From Calditrichia bacterium (GTDB lineage Bacteria; Calditrichota; Calditrichia; RBG-13-44-9), in assembly GCA_026991005.1 (NCBI GenBank), contig JALXCH010000636.1:1-10237 (forward strand): a stretch of DNA of 10,237 nucleotides. Direction: 5' to 3'. The notes beneath the pieces were generated by a model. That model saw only the letters and a list, made by a program, of their open reading frames with translations, was not told where the DNA came from and made no database searches. The position numbers and the translations under genes are program-made. Shown here piece by piece: positions 1-6,644 of the stretch; within the stretch, counting starts at the first letter, position 1; each line of letters starts with the position of its first letter.

Positions 1-42
1 AAATGAAAAAAATCTTTTAATTTAGTTTTCAGTATTAGTTTT

Positions 43-91
43 CCTCCTCAGGTTTTGTTCTCACATATAATTTAACCTGAGGAGGTTTTTT
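43..91 (+). terminator. Rho-independent terminator of an upstream plus-strand gene
   Basis: A 12-bp perfect inverted repeat, CCTCCTCAGGTT (43-54) and AACCTGAGGAGG (74-85), encloses a 19-nt AT-rich loop and is followed directly by TTTTTT (86-91). The T-run is only on the plus-strand side, so it most likely ends a plus-strand transcript whose gene lies left of the window. The left arm is preceded by T-rich sequence, which on the minus strand reads as A's, so it is not a good terminator for the minus-strand tRNA genes. Confidence 0.85.
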
Positions 92-127
92 ATTGCAACT
101 TTTTTAATTAGGCATCGGGAATTTCTG

Positions 128-200
128 CGCTCCCTGGAGGATTCGAACCTCCGACCAACGGCTTAGAAGGCCGCTGCTCTATCCGCTGAGCTAAGGGAGC
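128..200 (-). tRNA. trnR: tRNA-Arg (anticodon UCU)
   Basis: Read on the minus strand, the sequence folds as a complete cloverleaf. The 7-bp acceptor stem is GCTCCCT/AGGGAGC and the D-arm begins GCTCAGCGG. The anticodon stem GCGGC/GCCGT holds loop CTTCTAA with anticodon TCT. The T-arm is GGAGG TTCGAAT CCTCC. The discriminator base is G (complement of position 128). The 3' CCA is not encoded; the next bases read CAG. This tRNA decodes AGA/AGG arginine codons. It lies 12 nt downstream of the tRNA-Pro gene on the same strand, so the two are probably co-transcribed and processed from one precursor. Confidence 0.96.
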
Positions 201-209
201 GACATCACT

Positions 210-287
<78 letters not shown>

Positions 288-536
288 AACCTCAATAAAT
301 ACAGACGAATTTAATGGATTCTCCACCTTAAATCAAGATACATTGGAGATAAAGAAATGTACAATAAGATTACATCCTCATCTAATTTTTTTCTTAAATC
401 AAATCTCCGCTTGAAAAATAGAACGAATTAGCATGTATGGAGTTGCAATATCTGTACAAAATTAATCAAAGATTTGCTGGAATATGTAATTATATAATAC
501 ACACATACAACACGTTATTCTATGGCATAAGAGTTG

Positions 537-544
537 TACCTTTG
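537..544 (+). promoter_or_regulatory. Candidate FCB-type -7 element (TAnnTTTG) for the gene at 571
   Basis: TACCTTTG (537-544) matches exactly the TAnnTTTG element recognised by the Bacteroidota-type primary sigma factor. Initiation about 6-8 nt downstream would give a leader of about 20 nt that still contains the AAAGGAG ribosome site at 558-564. The partner -33 TTG box is not clear: GTTATT (514-519) has roughly the right spacing but is a poor match. A competing sigma-70-like box, TATAAT, lies at 493-498 without a good -35 hexamer. The rest of the 288-570 intergenic stretch is AT-rich and I see no gene in it. Confidence 0.4.
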
Positions 545-570
545 CGAACAAAAAAAGAAAGGAGCCCATC

Positions 571-1254
571 ATGCATAGAATACTGGCCATATCGGCAATT
601 CTGGTCTTTTTTATTGCCTCATCGTTTTTGCCCCACCCCTCATTTAACGGCACTACGCCAGGATGCAGTGGCAGCGGCTGCCATACCCTGGAGGATGGCA
701 TTGTCCAGGCAACACCGTTAAATAACGGGCAAATTTCTGTGCTGGTAAGCGGGGTACAGTCTGGCGAGCCGGTGGCCGGGGAACTGGTGGATGCCAGCGG
801 TCAGGTGGTGGATGTGATCGAGCAAACGAACACTAATCCGTTTGTGCTAACCGCTCCGGGAGATGGAGATTACCGTGTGAATGCCGGATTCAAAAAACCA
901 TCCCGTAAATGGGATTCCACCATGGTGCACATCATGACCACCGGAATTCGGCAGGGAGCTTACCCCTCTACTCCCTTACGGTTTGAACTATTTCCCAATC
1001 ATCCCAATCCCTTTAACAATACCACCCTCATCCGTTTCTCTTTACCCACAGCCAGCAAGGTTCAGGTTAAAATTTTTAATGTGCGGGGACAAGTGGTGCG
1101 CCATTTAACCCAGCAGTATTTCCGAGCGGGAATTCACACCCTGCGCTGGAATGGCGTGGATGATGCCGGTAGAACCTGTGCATCCGGTATCTACCTGTGT
1201 CAGGTTGCCACGAAATCCCACAAAATTGTGCGACAAATGATTTTGTCTCGATAG
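571..1254 (+). CDS. Exported CX4CH-motif protein with C-terminal FlgD-Ig / type IX-like sorting domain
   Basis: A 227-aa exported protein. Residues 1-20 are a hydrophobic signal segment. Soon after export comes GCSGSGCH (31-38), a CX4CH arrangement that could attach one haem c; it is a spaced variant of the usual CXXCH, so binding is only possible, and the pair could instead be a disulphide or metal site. Residues about 45-122 look like a small beta-rich domain (GELVDASG; APGDGDYRVNAG). Residues about 138-227 are the FlgD-Ig/sorting domain: NHPNPFNN (143-150), a strand reading VQVKIFNVRGQVV, then LRWNGVDDAGR and ASGIYLCQV, closing with IVRQMILSR. In FCB bacteria such tails direct proteins through type IX secretion or anchor them at the surface. 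The start is set by AAAGGAG at 558-564, 6 nt before ATG. Monocistronic: own candidate promoter, strong terminator after it. Function unknown; a surface electron-transfer role is speculative. Confidence 0.88.
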   Translation: MHRILAISAILVFFIASSFLPHPSFNGTTPGCSGSGCHTLEDGIVQATPLNNGQISVLVSGVQSGEPVAGELVDASGQVVDVIEQTNTNPFVLTAPGDGDYRVNAGFKKPSRKWDSTMVHIMTTGIRQGAYPSTPLRFELFPNHPNPFNNTTLIRFSLPTASKVQVKIFNVRGQVVRHLTQQYFRAGIHTLRWNGVDDAGRTCASGIYLCQVATKSHKIVRQMILSR

Positions 1255-1282
1255 TTTCGTTCTTTCTGGTCAATCCCCCCTG

Positions 1283-1318
1283 CAGGCCGAAGAATCAGGT
1301 GTTCTTCGGCCTGTTTTT
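1283..1318 (+). terminator. Strong Rho-independent terminator after the sorting-domain gene
   Basis: CAGGCCGAAGAA (1283-1294) and TTCTTCGGCCTG (1302-1313) form a perfect 12-bp stem with a 7-nt loop, followed by TTTTT (1314-1318). It begins 28 nt after the stop codon at 1254 and should isolate that gene from the next cluster, implying a separate promoter for the CYTH gene between 1319 and 1388. Confidence 0.93.
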
Positions 1319-1326
1319 CATTGCTT

Positions 1327-1340
1327 GAAATGCGCATTTC
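1327..1340. promoter_or_regulatory. 14-bp perfect palindrome, candidate operator
   Basis: GAAATGCGCATTTC is identical to its own reverse complement. It lies in the 69-nt gap between the terminator (ends 1318) and the CYTH start codon (1388), the only place where the promoter of the four-gene cluster can be if the terminator is efficient. An uninterrupted dyad of this length fits a dimeric repressor site better than an RNA hairpin, because it leaves no loop. No regulator gene sits next to it, and no convincing -35/-10 or TAnnTTTG pair was found around it. Confidence 0.35.
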
Positions 1341-1387
1341 TGGTTGCCCCTCCCGGCGCTTCGGTGTTACTTTACCCTCAAAAAGCA

Positions 1388-1954
1388 ATGGTCAATATCG
1401 AAATTAAATATCAATTGAACTCCCTGAATGAGGTACGCCGTTATTTATCGGGAGATTCCCGCATTCAATACCAGTGGAAGCACCGGCAGGAAGATGTTTA
1501 CTTCCGGGTGCCCCGGGGGCGGCTCAAATTACGCCGTTACGACAACGGCAAATCCGAACTTATTTATTACCGGCGGGAAGATCAGGAAAAACCGCGGGAT
1601 AGCCAGTACCACCTCCTTACCATCCCCCAGCCGGATGCTGCCCTCACCCTGTTCCAGCAGGCATTGGGAGTGCTGGCTGTGGTCCGGAAGCAGCGGGAAT
1701 TATGGATGTTCCGTAACGTCCGCATTCATCTGGATTGGGTGGAGCATCTGGGTGAATTTCTGGAACTGGAGTCTGTGGTGGACGAGAAAACGGATCATGC
1801 CACGGCTACCCGTAATTTGGAGGAAATTCAGAAGCGGCTGGAAACCCGATTTCACCTTGTTCCGCAACCGAAAGGCTATCTGGAGCTTTTGCTGGAGAGG
1901 AATTCGGTTCCACTTTCCGTGCATCAAACAGAAGGAGAAAATGGCCAATCATAA
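1388..1954 (+). CDS. CYTH-domain protein (class IV adenylate cyclase / triphosphatase type)
   Basis: A 188-aa single-domain CYTH protein. This fold (triphosphate tunnel metalloenzyme) binds triphosphates with Mg2+ or Mn2+; members are class IV adenylate cyclases, thiamine-triphosphatases or inorganic triphosphatases. Visible signatures are the N-terminal NIEIK (E5, K7), QEDVYFRVPRGRLKLRR (34-50) with its row of basic residues, ELIYYRR (57-63), VRKQREL (99-105) and IHLDWVEHLGEFLELE (113-128) with the acidic metal-binding ExE. The layout matches the bacterial 'class IV adenylate cyclase' subgroup, but sequence alone cannot tell cyclase from phosphatase. ATG at 1388 is preferred because the family begins right at NIEIK; a TTG at 1325 in the same frame would add 21 unlikely residues and overlap the palindrome. 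No clear ribosome site precedes 1388, so the start is less sure than the family. First gene of the cluster, 35 nt before rdgB. Confidence 0.87.
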   Translation: MVNIEIKYQLNSLNEVRRYLSGDSRIQYQWKHRQEDVYFRVPRGRLKLRRYDNGKSELIYYRREDQEKPRDSQYHLLTIPQPDAALTLFQQALGVLAVVRKQRELWMFRNVRIHLDWVEHLGEFLELESVVDEKTDHATATRNLEEIQKRLETRFHLVPQPKGYLELLLERNSVPLSVHQTEGENGQS

Positions 1955-1989
1955 ACAAGCGAAATAGCATGAATAACACATTGTTGCCA

Positions 1990-2595
1990 ATGAAAATCGT
2001 TGTTGCCACTGCCAATGCACACAAGTTGAAGGAAATTCGTGAAATTTTAAGAGATCTTCCGGTGGAAATTCTTTCGCTGGCGGATTTCCCCGAAATTCCA
2101 CCAATAGAAGAAACCGGAAGCACCTTTCACGAGAATGCCTTGATTAAAGCACGCACCGTGTACCAGATGACTGGATTGCTCACCCTGGCCGATGATTCCG
2201 GTCTGGAGGTTGATGCGTTGAACGGAGCACCGGGAGTTTATTCCGCCCGTTATTCCGGTCGGGAGCACGATTATGCCGCCAATAACCGGAAGTTAATGGA
2301 GGAGATTCGCCGGATTCCTCCGGAGGAGCGCGGTGCCCAGTTCCGCTGTGTAGTGGCAATTGTGGGAACGAAAGGGGAACACATCGTAGAAGGCGTGGTT
2401 CGGGGGCACATCATTCCGGAATTACGTGGTAGCGGTGGTTTCGGGTACGATCCCCTTTTCATCCCCGAAGGTTACCAGCAGACCTACGCGGAATTGGGCG
2501 AGACGGTGAAGAACCAGATAAGCCACCGCGCCCGGGCGTTTCGTAAAGCCCGAGAGTTCCTGTTACAGGAATACCTGCGGCATCGAACCACTTAA
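1990..2595 (+). CDS. rdgB: RdgB/HAM1 family dITP/XTP pyrophosphatase
   Basis: A 201-aa cytoplasmic enzyme that hydrolyses non-canonical purine nucleoside triphosphates (dITP, ITP, XTP) to monophosphate and pyrophosphate, keeping deaminated bases out of DNA and RNA. The family signatures are complete and in order: ATANAHKLKEI (6-16), ETGSTFHENALIKA (41-54), LADDSGLEVDALNGAPGVYSARY (66-88) with the catalytic-base Asp69, FRCVVAIV (118-125), GGFGYDPLFIP (149-159) and KNQISHRARAF (174-184). Length is normal (about 195-205 aa). ATG at 1990 puts the P-loop-like ATANAHK at the usual distance from the N-terminus; ATG at 1969 would add seven residues. Neither start has a good ribosome site. The cluster position beside a CYTH protein suggests nucleotide house-cleaning. 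Confidence 0.96.
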   Translation: MKIVVATANAHKLKEIREILRDLPVEILSLADFPEIPPIEETGSTFHENALIKARTVYQMTGLLTLADDSGLEVDALNGAPGVYSARYSGREHDYAANNRKLMEEIRRIPPEERGAQFRCVVAIVGTKGEHIVEGVVRGHIIPELRGSGGFGYDPLFIPEGYQQTYAELGETVKNQISHRARAFRKAREFLLQEYLRHRTT

Positions 2596-2625
2596 ACCAT
2601 AAACCGACACGTGGAGGGAATCTCA

Positions 2626-3816
2626 ATGCCTAAATTTCCCGAATTTGCCTGGCGAACTCGAAATGTTACCGGATCGGTATTCGAAAAATACCGTGCTAAA
2701 ATGAAAGCGAAAGGCCCGGATCTGGTGCGCCTGCACATTGGCGACACCTATTTGCCGGTAAAATATTCCTTACCGATCGATCCTCAATTTTTCCGGAAAT
2801 ACCCCTACGCCAATCGGTATTGCAACACCTTTGGGGTGGAGCGCTTTCGGCGGGCACTGCAGAAGAAGTTGGCCGAGGACAACGCTCTGGAGGTGACCCT
2901 GGAGCACATTCTGGTAACCAATGGTGCCACTAATGCTCTCAGCGCCAGCGTCCAGGCGCTGGTAAATCCCGAAGAAGAGGTGCTGGTGCTTACTCCCTGT
3001 TGGCCGTTTTTCCGGGGAATGGTGTCCATTGCCGGTGCGCAGGTGCGAGAGGTACCCTTCTACACCCTGCTGTACCAGAATCCTCAATTGGATATTCACA
3101 GCTACCTCTCCCGTTACCTGAGCCCCAACACCGTGGCTCTTTACCTGAACAGTCCAAACAATCCCAGCGGTAAAGTGCTTACCCGGGAGCAGCTGCAGCA
3201 GATAGCGCGTTTTGCCCGGGAGCACCATCTGTGGATTATCAGCGACGAAGCTTACGATGGCCTCTCCTTCGAGCCGCATCAGCACATTCCCATCGCCACG
3301 CTTACGGAGGTAACAGAGCAGACTCTCTCCATCTTCACCTTTTCCAAATCCTTTATGTTTGCCGGATTGCGCCTGGGATACCTGGTTGCTGCACCCCGGG
3401 TGGTGCAGGAAGTGAACAAGGTGATGGTGCATCAGTTGTACAGCCCTTCCACCGTCTCTCAGTACATGATGGTGGAACCGGTGCAGAATCGGAAGCAGTG
3501 GATTCCCTGGTTAAACCGGCACTACCGGGAGTTGCGGGATATGTTTGTAGAAGGATTGCGCTTTCCGGTGCAAATTCCCGAAGGAACCTATTTTCTTTTC
3601 TTCTCCCTTAAAGAATTTTTACAGGGGAGGGATTACTGGGAGGTCTTCAATGAGCTAATGGAAGCAGGTGTTTCGGTGGCACCCGGAGTGGATTTTGGGA
3701 GCGATTTTCAGGATTACATTCGCATTTGTTTCACAGGAGAACCCCCGGAGCGTCTGAAGTTAGCCATCGAGCGGTTGAATCGCGTTTTGAGCCCATCTGA
3801 CGGAGGAAAACCATGA
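2626..3816 (+). CDS. PLP-dependent aminotransferase, class I/II (aspartate aminotransferase fold type I)
   Basis: A 396-aa fold-type-I aminotransferase. Visible active-site elements are TNGATNAL (cofactor phosphate region), NSPNNPSG (175-182, with Asn179 matching the pyridine-ring contact), SDEAYD with Asp207 and Tyr210, FSKSFMFAGLRLGY with Lys241 as the Schiff-base lysine, and YIRICF with Arg366, which should grip the substrate alpha-carboxylate. Length is typical. ATG at 2626 is chosen because GGAGGG (2613-2618) lies 7 nt upstream; the GTG at 2611 is inside that ribosome site. The substrate cannot be read from sequence. The 3' end overlaps the amidase gene by ATGA (3813-3816), so the two are almost certainly translationally coupled. 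That pairing suggests a glutamine-using transaminase (KAT/GTK- or MtnE-like) whose alpha-ketoglutaramate product is cleared by an omega-amidase; this is inference. Confidence 0.93.
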   Translation: MPKFPEFAWRTRNVTGSVFEKYRAKMKAKGPDLVRLHIGDTYLPVKYSLPIDPQFFRKYPYANRYCNTFGVERFRRALQKKLAEDNALEVTLEHILVTNGATNALSASVQALVNPEEEVLVLTPCWPFFRGMVSIAGAQVREVPFYTLLYQNPQLDIHSYLSRYLSPNTVALYLNSPNNPSGKVLTREQLQQIARFAREHHLWIISDEAYDGLSFEPHQHIPIATLTEVTEQTLSIFTFSKSFMFAGLRLGYLVAAPRVVQEVNKVMVHQLYSPSTVSQYMMVEPVQNRKQWIPWLNRHYRELRDMFVEGLRFPVQIPEGTYFLFFSLKEFLQGRDYWEVFNELMEAGVSVAPGVDFGSDFQDYIRICFTGEPPERLKLAIERLNRVLSPSDGGKP

Positions 3817-4625
3817 GAGTTGGATTTTACCAGTTTCGCCCAATCTTTGGTCAGGTTGCCCGCAATCGCCGGAAGGTCATCGAGAAGCTATCACGGGCAG
3901 AGGCCGATCTGGTGGTACTACCGGAGTTGCCTTTTACGGGATATTACTTCACAGACAAAGAAGAAGCGCTTTCCCTGGCCGAGCCCCTTTCCAATAGTCC
4001 CACTCTTTGGGAGCTGGCAGAAGTGTGCGCCCGGAAAAACCTCCATGTGGTCACCGGATTTGCCGAGCGGGTGGAAGATCGGGTGTACAATTCGGCACTC
4101 CTCATCGGGCCTCAGGGATTGATTCACACCTACCGTAAAATTCACCTTTTCGACCGGGAAAAGTTGATTTTTACCCCCGGCGACACACCGCTGGCGGTGC
4201 AGGAAATAGAGGGTGTGCGCATCGGGATGATGGTTTGCTTCGATTGGGCGTTCCCGGAAGTGGCTCGTACCCTGGCGCTGCTGGGAGCGCAGATTATCTG
4301 CCATCCCTCCAATCTGGTGTTGAGCTATTGCCAGCAGGCAATGCTCACCCGCTGCCTGGAAAATCAGGTGTTTGCCATTACCGCCAATCGTTTCGGCGAA
4401 GAGAAACGTCCCCATGGCACCATCAAATTCACCGGGAAAAGCCAGGTGGTCGCCCCCCGGGGGAAACTGCTCTTTCGGGCAGCGTCCCGGCGTGAGGTGC
4501 TTTACATTACTGAAATTGATCCCACAGAAGCAGATAACAAACAGCTTACCGTGCGCAACCATCTCTTTGGCGATCGCCGCCCGGAATTCTATCGTCCTCT
4601 CTGCGAAGAGGCAAACGGTTCTTGA
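3813..4625 (+). CDS. Carbon-nitrogen hydrolase (nitrilase superfamily), possible omega-amidase
   Basis: A 270-aa cytoplasmic amidase of the nitrilase superfamily. The catalytic triad is intact: Glu38 in VVLPELPFTGY, Lys109 in TYRKIHLFDRE and Cys142 in MMVCFDWAFPE. NSALLIGPQG (93-102), FTPGDTP (120-126), GAQIICHPSNL and ITANRFGEE are all in their expected order. Length (about 260-290 aa) and the absence of a fused domain fit the single-domain Nit/N-carbamoyl amidase branches. Start: GGAGG at 3802-3806, 6 nt before an ATG overlapping the upstream stop as ATGA. Coupling to an aminotransferase favours an omega-amidase role (alpha-ketoglutaramate or ketosuccinamate to 2-oxoacid plus ammonia), but N-carbamoylputrescine- or beta-ureidopropionase-like activity is not excluded. 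It is the last gene of the tight cluster; no hairpin terminator is visible in the roughly 100 nt before porX, so read-through is possible. Confidence 0.92.
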   Translation: MRVGFYQFRPIFGQVARNRRKVIEKLSRAEADLVVLPELPFTGYYFTDKEEALSLAEPLSNSPTLWELAEVCARKNLHVVTGFAERVEDRVYNSALLIGPQGLIHTYRKIHLFDREKLIFTPGDTPLAVQEIEGVRIGMMVCFDWAFPEVARTLALLGAQIICHPSNLVLSYCQQAMLTRCLENQVFAITANRFGEEKRPHGTIKFTGKSQVVAPRGKLLFRAASRREVLYITEIDPTEADNKQLTVRNHLFGDRRPEFYRPLCEEANGS

Positions 4626-4723
4626 GGAAACCCGTTAAATGGAACTATTTTTCGTACTTTTTAGAATAATGGTAAGCATGTATTTTGTACAATTCAGATA
4701 AACCTAATGTTGAGGTGAAAGGA

Positions 4724-6280
4724 ATGGCTAAATATACTATACTGTGGGTTGATGATGAAATCGAGTTTTTACAGCCGCACATCCTGTTTCTGGAGGAGCG
4801 AAATTACCGGGTAATTACGGCCACCAACGCGGACGATGCTCTGGAAATCGTGCGCTCGCAACCGGTAGATCTGGTGTTGCTGGACGAGATGATGCCGGGT
4901 AAAGATGGGCTGACGGCGTTGAGCGAAATCAAAGATATTGTGCCGGGCGTTCCGGTGATAATGATTACCAAAAATGAAGAAGAGAGCCTGATGGAAGAAG
5001 CCATCGGTGCTAAAATTGACGATTACCTCACCAAGCCGGTAAATCCCAGCCAGATTCTGATGGCGTGTAAAAAGTTCCTGGAGTCGCGGGGGATTTCTCA
5101 GAAGAAGATGACGGAAGATTACTCCCAGAAAATCAATCAAATTGCCATGAAGTTGATGGGTCCCATGGATTACCGGGACTGGATTGAGGTGTACCTCAAG
5201 CTCACCCAGTGGGATGTGGAGCTGGATGGAATGGACGACCAGCAGATGCGAGAGGTAATTTACGACCAGCGCCGGGAGTGCAATGTGGAGTTTGGGAAGT
5301 ACATCGAACGCAATTACCCGGACTGGATCTTCGACCGAAGCGAGCGTCCCGATCTGTCGGTGGATGTGGTGCGAAAATATGTGTATCCGGAGGTCGAAGA
5401 AGGAAAGAAAGTGGTGTTTATGGTTATCGACTGCCTTCGGCTGGATCAGTGGCTCACCCTGGAGCCGTTTTTTTACCGCGATTTTCAAATCACCAAAGAA
5501 TATTATTATTCCATTTTGCCCACAGCCACGCCTTTCTCCCGTAATGCCATTTTTAGCGGGCTCTTCCCGCTGGACATCGAAAAGCGGTACCCGGAACTCT
5601 GGGCCAAAGGGGAAGATGACGAATACAGCCGCAACCGCTACGAAGATAAATTGATTCACGACCAGCTACGTGTGCTGGGATTGAAACTTCCGGTACCACC
5701 CAAGTACGTGAAAATTCTGAATACGGAAGATGCCCGGAACCTGGAAAAAAATCTAACCAATTTTCTGGATACCCCGGTTTTGAGTGTGGTGGTTAATTTT
5801 GTGGATATCCTGGCGCACAGCCGCTCGGATTTACCCATCCTGAAGGAGATTGCACCGGACGAGCCTTCGTTCCGCTCCCTTACCCGCTCCTGGTTCGAGC
5901 ATTCGGCAGTGTATGCCATCTTTCGCAAGCTGGCAGAACTGGGAGCAACCATCATTGTAACCAGCGACCATGGGAGCATTCGCAGTATGCGCGGCACCAA
6001 AGTCATTGGTGACCGGGAAACCAGCACCAATTTGCGGTACAAATTCGGTCGGAATCTGAAAGTGGATCCCAAACACGCAGTGTTCATTCGTAATCCTAAA
6101 GACTATCGGCTGCCCCAGCGCAATTTCAACACCAATTACATCATCGCTAAAGAGGATTTCTATTTCGTGTATCCCACCAATTACCACAAGTATCTGGCGT
6201 ACTATCGCAACAGCTTTCAGCATGGGGGAATTTCGCTGGAGGAAATGATTTTGCCGGTGGTCAAGTTGCAGCCCAAGTAA
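4724..6280 (+). CDS. porX: PorX-type response regulator with PglZ phosphatase domain
   Basis: A 518-aa two-domain protein. Residues 1-120 are a receiver domain: acidic pair Asp10/Asp11, phospho-acceptor Asp54 in LVLLDEMMPGKDG, Thr82 and Lys104 in YLTKPVNP. After a helical linker (about 120-215) comes a PglZ domain of the alkaline-phosphatase superfamily: VVFMVIDCLRLDQW with Asp236, PTATPFSRNAIFSG with candidate nucleophile Thr267 or Thr269, VTSDHGS with Asp415/His416, and QHGG with His500. In Porphyromonas and Flavobacterium, PorX is a zinc-dependent phosphodiesterase activated by phosphorylation and, with PorY, controls type IX secretion genes. Domain order and length match PorX closely. GAGGTG (4712-4717) lies 6 nt before ATG 4724; an upstream TTG at 4685 is unlikely. 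No histidine kinase is adjacent. TAGAAT (4662-4667) could be a -10 of its own promoter, but no -35 is visible. Confidence 0.93.
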   Translation: MAKYTILWVDDEIEFLQPHILFLEERNYRVITATNADDALEIVRSQPVDLVLLDEMMPGKDGLTALSEIKDIVPGVPVIMITKNEEESLMEEAIGAKIDDYLTKPVNPSQILMACKKFLESRGISQKKMTEDYSQKINQIAMKLMGPMDYRDWIEVYLKLTQWDVELDGMDDQQMREVIYDQRRECNVEFGKYIERNYPDWIFDRSERPDLSVDVVRKYVYPEVEEGKKVVFMVIDCLRLDQWLTLEPFFYRDFQITKEYYYSILPTATPFSRNAIFSGLFPLDIEKRYPELWAKGEDDEYSRNRYEDKLIHDQLRVLGLKLPVPPKYVKILNTEDARNLEKNLTNFLDTPVLSVVVNFVDILAHSRSDLPILKEIAPDEPSFRSLTRSWFEHSAVYAIFRKLAELGATIIVTSDHGSIRSMRGTKVIGDRETSTNLRYKFGRNLKVDPKHAVFIRNPKDYRLPQRNFNTNYIIAKEDFYFVYPTNYHKYLAYYRNSFQHGGISLEEMILPVVKLQPK

Positions 6281-6644
6281 AGGGTGCTGGCGCAAGAAAG
6301 TGGCTTCGGGGGAAAAATTGCCCTGCGGGTGAATGAAAAAATTCGGAGATATTTCATTAAAACTCCCGGCGTTCTTGCCGGAATTTCTTTTGGGAGAATT
6401 CAAATAAATAGTAACACTTTTTGGCAGAAAGAATAATCCACCCTGCGACCACAGCGGCAAAATCAAAAATCAAGGTCTCATTCGTTCGTTACACTTTAGA
6501 GAGGCGCGTTACAAAAAGATAAATTCCAACGCCTCCCAACTCCCACATGCTGGAATAGACACTGCGGATAATTCACAGTAAGAAATCGCTTTCACGCGTA
6601 ACGTTTCTGAAGATCCGCATTACAGCAATCAAAAACGAAGGGAA
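6281..6644. other. 364-nt convergent intergenic region without a recognisable gene
   Basis: This stretch lies between the stop codons of porX (plus) and the peptidase-barrel gene (minus). Besides the candidate terminator at 6366-6391, I see a 6-bp inverted repeat GAGGCG/CGCCTC (6501-6506, 6530-6535) with a 23-nt loop and no T-run, and CGTTAC repeated at 6487 and 6507 with its complement GTAACG near 6599. ORFs crossing it are long only because they run into the flanking genes in other frames. The low gene density may simply be a convergent spacer. Confidence 0.5.
6366..6391 (+). terminator. Weak candidate bidirectional terminator downstream of porX
   Basis: CCGGC (6366-6370), loop GTTCTT and GCCGG (6377-6381) form a 5-bp GC stem, followed on the plus strand by AATTTCTTTT (6382-6391). 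Flanking CTCCC and GGGAG could extend an outer helix. On the minus strand the stem is followed by GAGTTTTAA, so it could also stop the opposing transcript, though it is about 270 nt beyond that gene. The stem is short and the T-run interrupted, so confidence is modest. Confidence 0.35.

Noticed and set aside
437..721. Plus-strand 94-codon ORF overlapping the sorting-domain gene
   Set aside because: It runs mostly through the AT-rich promoter region and then out of frame over the secreted protein, has no ribosome site and its composition is not protein-like.
1325..1387. TTG start extending the CYTH protein by 21 residues
   Set aside because: CYTH proteins begin at the NIEIK-type motif; the extension has no family similarity and overlaps the palindrome.
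4639..4667. TAGAAT as -10 box of a porX promoter
   Set aside because: No -35 box at suitable spacing and no TAnnTTTG match; mentioned in the porX entry but not listed as a feature.
4769..5659. 296-codon minus-strand ORF antisense to porX
   Set aside because: Receiver and PglZ motifs on the plus strand account fully for this DNA; the antisense product is His/Ile-rich without motifs.
6501..6535. GAGGCG/CGCCTC inverted repeat in the convergent gap
   Set aside because: Only 6 bp with a 23-nt loop and no T-run on either strand, so it does not support a terminator or riboswitch.
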